Positions 58,730-64,000 of a stretch of 64,000 nt of DNA are shown piece after piece. The stretch is from Virgibacillus_O xinjiangensis (lineage in GTDB: Bacteria; Bacillota; Bacilli; Bacillales; Amphibacillaceae), in the NCBI RefSeq assembly GCF_042643145.1, contig NZ_JBHRSA010000042.1:28419-92418 (forward strand), read 5' to 3'. A program made the translations under genes and the position numbers. The stretch's first letter is position 1, and each line of letters starts with the position of its first letter. The notes under the pieces are model-generated. The model was given only the letters and a program-made list of their open reading frames with translations. It searched no databases and was not told the origin of the DNA.

Positions 58730-59314
58730 TCAGGCAGGCGTTTCCCCCTTAAATTCCTTTGATTGTGACGAATAGACTTTTCCTTTCATCCGGTAGCCAA
58801 GCCGGCCAGCCAAGACAGCGAAAATAATGTCTTTCGGCAATGGGCCCAACATCCACAACCAAGCCACCGCATAACTGAATCCTTCTGGTGCGCCAAACCA
58901 TAATTGATAGGCAAAATACATCCAAGTCGTGCCAAAAACGTAATTGATGCTCATCCCGATCAAGGATGCAACCACGAATCTGGCCGTGGTGGATTTCGCT
59001 TCTATTATTTTCCCAGCAACAAAGGCAACAAGAATATTAGATAGGATGAAGCCGAATGTCGGATTGACAATAGAAGATAGACCACCTGAAAACTGGGCGA
59101 AAACGGGTGCGCCGGCTAGTCCGATCATTGCGTAGACCGCCATGGAAAGGGCACCCAATCTGCTTCCTAGCAAAAGGCCGGCCAAAATGCTGAAAAAAGT
59201 AGTCAAGGTAATCGGAACCCCGCCGATTACCAGAAATGCTGTAATATTCGCACCGATTGCCATTAATGCGGCAAATAATGCTGTCAACGTAATATCCAAT
59301 GGTTTCAGTTTCAT
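58730..59314 (-). CDS. bioY: Biotin transporter BioY
   Basis: A 194-residue S-component of the energy-coupling-factor type with six helices. LKPLDITLTALFAALMAIGANI, GGVPITLTTFFSILAGLLLGSRLGALSMAVYAMIGLAGAPVFA and FGFILSNILVAFVAG are characteristic. It imports biotin (or dethiobiotin) alone or with an EcfAT module. Start: ATG at 59314 (MKLKPLDIT) with AAGGAGGGG upstream. It is co-transcribed with bioB from a BirA-controlled promoter. Confidence 0.93.
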   Translation of the reverse strand: MKLKPLDITLTALFAALMAIGANITAFLVIGGVPITLTTFFSILAGLLLGSRLGALSMAVYAMIGLAGAPVFAQFSGGLSSIVNPTFGFILSNILVAFVAGKIIEAKSTTARFVVASLIGMSINYVFGTTWMYFAYQLWFGAPEGFSYAVAWLWMLGPLPKDIIFAVLAGRLGYRMKGKVYSSQSKEFKGETPA

Positions 59315-59401
59315 ATCATTACTCCCCTCCTTCCTAAAACATCCTGATACCAGCATGTTTCATGTTTATTAATGATTGTGTCTAAATTTTTTGATGAATA
59401 T

Positions 59402-59453
59402 AGAATATTTCATTTTAATTATATTGTCAACTTATAATTTTAATGGTTTACAA
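59402..59453 (-). promoter_or_regulatory. bioYB promoter with overlapping BirA operator
   Basis: On the minus strand TTGTAAAC, 14 bases, GTTGACAA (59424-59453) fits the BirA operator form. The promoter TTGACA, 17 bases, TATTCT (59402-59430) has its -35 inside the downstream operator arm. Holo-BirA should therefore block transcription when biotin is plentiful. The remaining 59315-59745 interval shows no gene. Confidence 0.82.
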
Positions 59454-59745
59454 TATAGGTGACGAGTGGCGTTTGACTGAGCAGAAGGGGATTTCTCGCA
59501 TAGGTTCCTATGCAGCGGTTCGCCCAATAGTTGCGGGAGGAGCGGTGAAATGGCGAATTGTTGGTGAAATGAATGGGAGGTGAGCAGGAGGAAACGGAGG
59601 AAGATGAAAGGGGGGAGGTGAAGAATTGATGACTGGTGCATTGGTTTCTCGATACGATAAAAAAGCTTTTCAGGGATAACTTATAGAATTCAACTAGTTA
59701 ACAAAAACTAATGATTAATCAGTTGCCGCAAAGGGATGTGTTTTT

Positions 59746-60744
59746 GTGAACAGGAGTTTTTTATTTGTCGCTGTTTTATTGTGCATCATGCTTTCCCCGC
59801 TCATTTCAAATGCCCATGTTAAATGGTTTACAGAAGAAGCAGCTTCAAAAGAAAGTATCGAAAATATTTTATCGCCTTTTTTCATCGCATTTGCTTTATT
59901 AGTTGCTGTCGTGCTGGCTGCCATCCCTCAACTTCTTCCTTGGTTGATGAATTTGGAAACAGCGAAGAAGATCGAGGATAAACTAGCAGGTTTGCGTATT
60001 TATTCCAGACATTTATTAAAATATGGAACAGCTCTCGCATTGGCCATTCAATCCTTTTCCGGGTCTATGTTCGCCCCGGAATTCATTATGACAGAACCAT
60101 GGGAACCAATGGCATTTTGGGTTGCCATTGGTTTATTGCTGATTCCCCATCACTATGCGACAAAATTGGCTTCTATCGTACTCATTACCCTGTTTACCAT
60201 CGTTTGGTCCGGCACCGGATGGTTCCATATGCTTGATTATGGATTTTATATCGCAATCTTCTTCGTGTTGTTAGTCGGGAAAACGAAATGGGAAAATTGG
60301 GGATTTCCTTTCCTATACCTGGGGACAGGTCTTTCACTTTGTTGGGTAGCTGTTGAAAAGTGGGTATACCCGGCTATGACACTGGATATCATTGAGCGCC
60401 ACACGGTTCCTACATTTGGATTTGAACCGTCCATTTTTATTGTGATGGCCGCTTTTATCGAATTTGTTGTCGGTTATTTACTTGTAGTGGGCATACTTAA
60501 CCGGCTGTTGGCAGCACTGGTCACCATATTGTTTATACTGACATCTACTCTGTTCGGGGTAACAGAAATTATTGGCCATGCGATGATCCACGTCATCTTA
60601 GTCATTTTTATTATTGAAGGTGTCTCTTTTTATTACCCTCCAATTAAGATGCACAAGTCCAGAATCGATCAAATGATCTTTGTTTTCCTTAACTTTATAT
60701 TTGTTCTGGCCACCTTCATTTTAATTTACTATCGATTTGGTTAG
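59746..60744 (+). CDS. DoxX-like multi-helix membrane protein
   Basis: A 332-residue membrane protein. A signal-type N-terminus (SFLFVAVLLCIMLSPLISNAHVKWF) has SNAHVKWF just after the cleavage region. About eight helices follow, including LASIVLITLFTIVWSGTGWFHMLDYG and AAFIEFVVGYLLVVGILNRLLAALVTILFILTSTLFG, which resemble DoxX-type four-helix units. The His of the mature N-terminus (AHVKWF) could bind copper or haem, as in other proteins beginning with His, but that is inference. The start is GTG at 59746 with a weak AAAGGGATG site. No operon partner. Confidence 0.6.
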   Translation: MNRSFLFVAVLLCIMLSPLISNAHVKWFTEEAASKESIENILSPFFIAFALLVAVVLAAIPQLLPWLMNLETAKKIEDKLAGLRIYSRHLLKYGTALALAIQSFSGSMFAPEFIMTEPWEPMAFWVAIGLLLIPHHYATKLASIVLITLFTIVWSGTGWFHMLDYGFYIAIFFVLLVGKTKWENWGFPFLYLGTGLSLCWVAVEKWVYPAMTLDIIERHTVPTFGFEPSIFIVMAAFIEFVVGYLLVVGILNRLLAALVTILFILTSTLFGVTEIIGHAMIHVILVIFIIEGVSFYYPPIKMHKSRIDQMIFVFLNFIFVLATFILIYYRFG

Positions 60745-60850
60745 AGAGATCCTTCTGGTGAAAACCAGCACCATCCTAAACATGAAGAAAAGCACTGCCA
60801 TTGTTGGTGATGCTACCCGTCAATGGAGTACTTTTCAATAACGCACTGTT

Positions 60851-61047
60851 TTATAATGCTCCTATACCTATTATGGCTATACTCCACATCATTAGTGTGA
60901 AAGATAAAGTTAGCCAGAATGTGTTAAACGCAGTATCTTCATCTTTCTTTACTTTTTTCAGGATGGAAACTAAATTCAAGCAAAATATGATGCACAGAAA
61001 AGGCATTAAGAACATCCCACATTAGCAGCGATTGCGATTGCAAACAT
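60851..61047 (-). pseudogene. Frameshifted small membrane protein gene
   Basis: On the minus strand AGGGGGAG precedes ATG at 61047 and the frame reads MFAIAIAANVG before shifting. The next frame continues MFLMPFLCIIFCLNLVSILKK, a charged turn (VKKDEDTAFN) and a second helix (LTLSFTLMMWSIAIIGIGAL), ending at TAA (60851). Restoring one G in the GTGGGATG stretch gives a continuous 65-residue two-helix protein. Either a recent single-base deletion or a sequencing error in a G run explains it. No family recognised. Confidence 0.45.
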
Positions 61048-61160
61048 ATAACTCCCCCTAAGTATCCTCATCTCTTATTGGTAAAACCGTTAGCGGAATA
61101 AGCCTGTTGTTCTCTTCTCTGAATATTACCATGAAATCTCTGTTAACCTCATTCCATATA

Positions 61161-61200
61161 AAAATAGGAGTACGAAACGCTATGCGAATGGTACTCCCAT
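61161..61200 (-). terminator. Terminator after the ABC transporter operon
   Basis: GGAGTAC / GTACTCC stem with a 17-base loop and a T-rich minus-strand tail, about 70 bases beyond the permease stop codon. Confidence 0.65.
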
Positions 61201-61270
61201 TTAGTGTGTGTTATTTATAGTTTTCTCTCATACAAGTAGCTCCGTTTGTATTTGAACACCATCGCTTTTT

Positions 61271-62044
61271 CTATTTCGCGCCGCCCCATTGTTTGCCTAC
61301 CCATTTTTCGAAGACACGGATGAGTTTGTCCAGGATGAGTCCCAGAATACCGATGAACACGATACCGGCGAGGACCAGATCGAGGTCAAGGGCGTTGCGC
61401 GAATCGATGATCAGGTAGCCGAGGCCGGACTGGGCGCCGACCATTTCCCCGGCAACCAGGAAGATCCAAGCGGTTCCGATAGCAATATGGAGCCCGTTGG
61501 CAATGCTCGGGAAGGCAGCCGGCAGGATGATTTTATACATGAGCTGCGGCTGTTTGATCTCTAGGTTCTGTGCTACTTTCAGATACGTGCGATCCACTTT
61601 TTTCACCGCTGATACGGTTGTCAATAGAACCGGGAAGAAAGCGGCGATGAAAATGATCACAATGGCCGGCATGTCACCGATTCCGAACCAAAGGACGATA
61701 AAAGGGGTCCAGGCAATCGGTGCAACTGGGCGCAACACTTGGACAATCGGGTCGAAGATGTCCCAGATACGCTGGGTGCGGCCAAGGATAAGGCCGAGCA
61801 GCACCGCTAGGATGACGGCGGAAAGATACCCGGCAGCAAAGCGCATCAGACTCACCTGCAGATGCTCAAAGATGATGCCCGTAGCGATCAGGGAAAGGAT
61901 GCCTTCCCACACACTCAAGGGAGAGGGGAGGAGGGCTTCCGGATAATCGCCGATCACGATGACCAACTGCCAGATGGCGATCAAGAGAATAAAAGCTATG
62001 GTGATATTGGTTAGTTTATATAGGGTCTGATTGTTCGTCGTCAT
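61271..62044 (-). CDS. ABC transporter permease (SsuC/TauC family)
   Basis: A 257-residue permease with six helices of the sulfonate/nitrate/taurine type. LLPSPLSVWEGILSLI, RFAAGYLSAVILAVLLGLILGRTQ, QVLRPVAPIAWTPFIVLWFGIGDMPAI and the EAA loop region KKVDRTYLKVAQNLEIKQPQLMYKIILPAAFPSIANGL match SsuC. The start at 62044 is one base after the stop of the binding-protein gene. Last gene of the ATPase-binding protein-permease operon. Confidence 0.9.
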   Translation of the reverse strand: MTTNNQTLYKLTNITIAFILLIAIWQLVIVIGDYPEALLPSPLSVWEGILSLIATGIIFEHLQVSLMRFAAGYLSAVILAVLLGLILGRTQRIWDIFDPIVQVLRPVAPIAWTPFIVLWFGIGDMPAIVIIFIAAFFPVLLTTVSAVKKVDRTYLKVAQNLEIKQPQLMYKIILPAAFPSIANGLHIAIGTAWIFLVAGEMVGAQSGLGYLIIDSRNALDLDLVLAGIVFIGILGLILDKLIRVFEKWVGKQWGGAK

Positions 62045-62045
62045 A

Positions 62046-63005
62046 TTACATCGCCTCATCAATCAATGAATTGTCTACAAATTCCTCGTAAGGTGGCGGG
62101 CCGTCCGACAGCCCCATGTCTATCAAACTTTCGGTCAAAATTTCATAGTCTTCCCGGCTGATGCGCAGGTCCTCGAAGGAAATCCATCCGAGTGACAAGG
62201 CCAGGGCCTCATCATTCACGTCCAAATATTTTTTATGCACTTCATGGGAATGGTCATTGTCTTTTCCAGCTGCTTCACCTGCTGCTACATAGCCGTCCAT
62301 GAAATTCTGGGCGAGTTCGGTATGGTTCTCGATCAGGTCATTTCGCAGTACGAGGGCACAGCATAGCGACCCTGGCCACAAATCCTCGGACTGATAGAGC
62401 ACTTTCCCTTGATCCAATGTGACACCAAGTGCACCGAATGGCTCGGCGACCACATAGCTGGAAATCTGCCCGGTTGCCAGTGCGGAAGGCATCTCAGGCG
62501 GCGGCATCTCTACCATATGTACGTCATCATAACTCATCCCGCCTTTTTCCAGCATTCTGGACATCAGAATGTTATGTGAAGAAAGGGTGTGGGGAATGGC
62601 GACACTCGTACCGGCCAAATCTTCCACCTCATCCACTTCAGGGGAGACAATGGCGGCATTCCCGTCTTTATGGCCGAGGGCGACTGCTTTCAGGTCGATT
62701 CCCTTTTCCCTGGATTTCATCGCGAGTTCAATCAGCACGGAAGCCCCGTCAATCCGACCAGTGTTCAGCGCATCCATTAGTTCGATCCATGTCCCGAACT
62801 TGACCAGTTCTAGTTCCACATCCCCCAGGTATTCTTCGGCCATCTCTTTTTCAAAGTAGACTGGTGCCGCATGGGTAATCGGAAGGTATCCTATTTTCAG
62901 GGTGGTCTTATCTCCCGAATGGCTGTGGGTATGTGTCCCGCAGGCAGAGAGGATAAGCAGGGAGCTGATCCATAATAGGATGATAGATTTTCTTAGATAT
63001 TTCAT
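62046..63005 (-). CDS. ABC transporter substrate-binding lipoprotein (NrtA/SsuA-like)
   Basis: A 319-residue lipoprotein. Signal KSIILLWISSLLILSACG with lipid Cys near residue 22, then a His-rich THTHSHSG linker before the fold. LKIGYLPITHAAPVYFEKEMAEEYLGDVELELVKFGTW and VALGHKDGNAAIV are the NMT1/SsuA pattern, and AIPHTLSSHNILMSRML sits at the hinge. Ligand could be a sulfonate, sulfur ester or similar. The mature N-terminal histidines are unusual and may bind metal. GGAGGAAAG precedes the ATG; ATPase upstream, permease downstream. Confidence 0.87.
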   Translation of the reverse strand: MKYLRKSIILLWISSLLILSACGTHTHSHSGDKTTLKIGYLPITHAAPVYFEKEMAEEYLGDVELELVKFGTWIELMDALNTGRIDGASVLIELAMKSREKGIDLKAVALGHKDGNAAIVSPEVDEVEDLAGTSVAIPHTLSSHNILMSRMLEKGGMSYDDVHMVEMPPPEMPSALATGQISSYVVAEPFGALGVTLDQGKVLYQSEDLWPGSLCCALVLRNDLIENHTELAQNFMDGYVAAGEAAGKDNDHSHEVHKKYLDVNDEALALSLGWISFEDLRISREDYEILTESLIDMGLSDGPPPYEEFVDNSLIDEAM

Positions 63006-63031
63006 CAGCTTTCCTCCATTCTACGCATGTT

Positions 63032-63820
63032 TTAGATTTGAAAATCCGGTTCCTGTTTCGGCTGGGTGAAATGGAACTCTTCCAGGATGATGCGGCGGTA
63101 ATACTGGAAATCCCCGTGACTCCGGTCCCGCGGTTTGGAAGGCTCGATTCGCAGTCCTCTGCTGATGCGGCCGGGATGCGGCTTCATGATGAATACCCGG
63201 TCGGACAGATAGACAGCTTCGTCGATGTCATGGGTGACGAGAACGATAGTGGTGCCCTCTTTTTCCTGGAGACGGAGCAGCTCATCCTGCAGGTAATACC
63301 GGTTAAACGTATCCAGTGCGGCAAACGGCTCATCCATTAAAATCAGTTCCGGCTTCATGGCGAGCGCCCTTGCGATGGCGACTCGCTGCTTCATGCCGCC
63401 CGACAGTTCATCAGGCAGCTGGCGGATGTTTTTGTCCAAGCCTACCAGTCGGAGGTATTCCATGGCCCGCTCCCGTCTTTCGTCCGCCGACAGCCCGATC
63501 GGCTCCAGGCCGAGCTCCACATTTTTGAGCACCGAGCGCCATGGCAGGAGTCCATAGTCCTGGAACAGCATGACACAACGCCTCCCAGGCTCGCGGACCG
63601 GTTCACCGTCCAAATAGACCTTGCCTGCCGTAGGTTCCTCAAAACCGCCGATCAAATTGAGAATCGTACTCTTCCCGCAGCCACTCTGCCCGAGAAGGGA
63701 GACGAATTCCCCCTTTTTCACATGAAGGGAGATATCCTCCAGCACAAGGTCACCATTTCCATCGAAGCTTTTATCCACCTGTTGCAATTCAACCAAGGGT
63801 TGGTTCGTTTCATCTGGCAA
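63032..63820 (-). CDS. ABC transporter ATP-binding protein (SsuB/TauB family)
   Basis: A 262-residue ATPase. Walker A is GQSGCGKST, the Q-loop is in LFQDYGLLPWRSVLKN, the signature LSGGMKQRVAIARALAM, Walker B LILMDEPFAALD, and the H-loop VTHDIDEAV. The LLPW segment is typical of the nitrate/sulfonate/taurine subfamily. The start is TTG at 63820 behind GAGGAGG. First gene of the minus-strand operon under the promoter at 63892-63920. Confidence 0.93.
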   Translation of the reverse strand: MPDETNQPLVELQQVDKSFDGNGDLVLEDISLHVKKGEFVSLLGQSGCGKSTILNLIGGFEEPTAGKVYLDGEPVREPGRRCVMLFQDYGLLPWRSVLKNVELGLEPIGLSADERRERAMEYLRLVGLDKNIRQLPDELSGGMKQRVAIARALAMKPELILMDEPFAALDTFNRYYLQDELLRLQEKEGTTIVLVTHDIDEAVYLSDRVFIMKPHPGRISRGLRIEPSKPRDRSHGDFQYYRRIILEEFHFTQPKQEPDFQI

Positions 63821-63891
63821 AGCGGTTCCTCCTCAAATAATACAAAGTATGTAAATCAAATAAGTTTAGTGGGATTTAATTGATGTAAGTT

Positions 63892-63920
63892 ATTCTAATA
63901 TACTAAGTTTAAAAAATCAA
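63892..63920 (-). promoter_or_regulatory. Promoter of the SsuABC-like operon with the shared motif
   Basis: Minus-strand TTGATT, 17-base spacer, TAGAAT. The plus-strand sequence TAAGTTTAAAAAATCAATCT (63904-63923) matches 18 of 20 bases of that at 56885. Distance to the start codon is 84 bases here and 87 there. Confidence 0.68.
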
Positions 63921-63951
63921 TCTATTTATTGGAAAAAAGGAGGAGGACGCG

Positions 63952-64000
63952 TTGGAATCTGCTGGAGAGGAGGTAAATCGGCAGGAGGCGTTGGGAATCG
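63952..64000 (+). CDS. Possible 5' end of a gene cut by the window edge
   Basis: TTG at 63952 follows AAAGGAGGAGG at good spacing and opens a frame (MESAGEEVNRQEALGI) to the right edge. Too short to identify. It is divergent from the ABC operon and may share its control region. Confidence 0.4.
   Translation, partial: MESAGEEVNRQEALGI

Noticed and set aside
60801..61025. 74-residue plus-strand protein
   Set aside because: Antisense to the better supported minus-strand small membrane gene with a ribosome site.

Overview
The window is chromosomal DNA of an endospore-forming, low-to-moderate GC Bacillota, most likely Bacillales/Bacillaceae. The evidence is a GerA-type germination operon, a DUF3231 protein, PerR with an exact PerR box at ahpC, cre-like sites, a BirA operator, strong AGGAGG-type ribosome sites with many TTG and GTG starts, and the hairpin-forming intergenic repeat typical of Bacillaceae. 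No rRNA, tRNA, CRISPR array, intact insertion sequence or prophage was seen. The window reads as a metabolic and transport region, with a lone serine recombinase at 4.1 kb the only mobile-type gene.

Layout. 0-2 kb: end of a sucrose operon (GH32 sucrose-6-P hydrolase, PTS EIIA, fructokinase). 2.4-9.8 kb: FGGY sugar kinase, serine recombinase, DUF2935-like protein, perR, short-form alcohol dehydrogenase, atypical SDR and DUF3231 protein. 9.9-14.3 kb: germinant receptor operon A-C-small ORF-B. 14.5-16.1 kb: overlapping metallo-beta-lactamase-fold hydrolase and amidohydrolase. 16.4-20.4 kb: TPP riboswitch followed by tenI-thiO-thiS-thiG-thiF. 20.5-22.1 kb: galactitol-type PTS IIC-IIB with no IIA. 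22.6-25.4 kb (minus): DUF5058 and a second membrane protein with an AbgB-like amidohydrolase. 26.1-27.8 kb: two-gene WxL surface module. 28-31 kb: DUF72, an orphan ORF, and an MFS/TetR pair.

31.5-48.8 kb is the metabolic core. A CitST/DcuSR-like two-component system is followed by a tripartite tricarboxylate transporter (tctCBA), a DASS-type symporter, prpB and prpD. This looks like uptake and cleavage of an external tricarboxylate such as 2-methylcitrate, because no methylcitrate synthase is present. Next comes a complete D-glucarate operon: GntR regulator, kdgD, 2-oxoglutarate-semialdehyde dehydrogenase, a second tctCBA, and gudD. Both TTT operons have a near-consensus cre site upstream of tctC and a perfect hairpin between tctC and tctB.

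49-64 kb: 2-hydroxyacid dehydrogenase, ahpCF under a PerR box, a BenE-family transporter, a GlsB-like protein, an acyl-CoA-dehydrogenase-like flavoprotein with a DUF4242 protein, an HxlR regulator, bioY-bioB under a BirA operator, a DoxX-like membrane protein, a frameshifted small membrane gene, and an SsuABC-like ABC transporter. The ABC operon and the DUF4242/flavoprotein operon share an almost identical promoter sequence, which suggests one regulon.

The most striking unexplained feature is a family of 21-bp tandem repeats built on the core ACTCGGGC. They occur in eight arrays and one fragment, always between genes and in either orientation. No known element was recognised.
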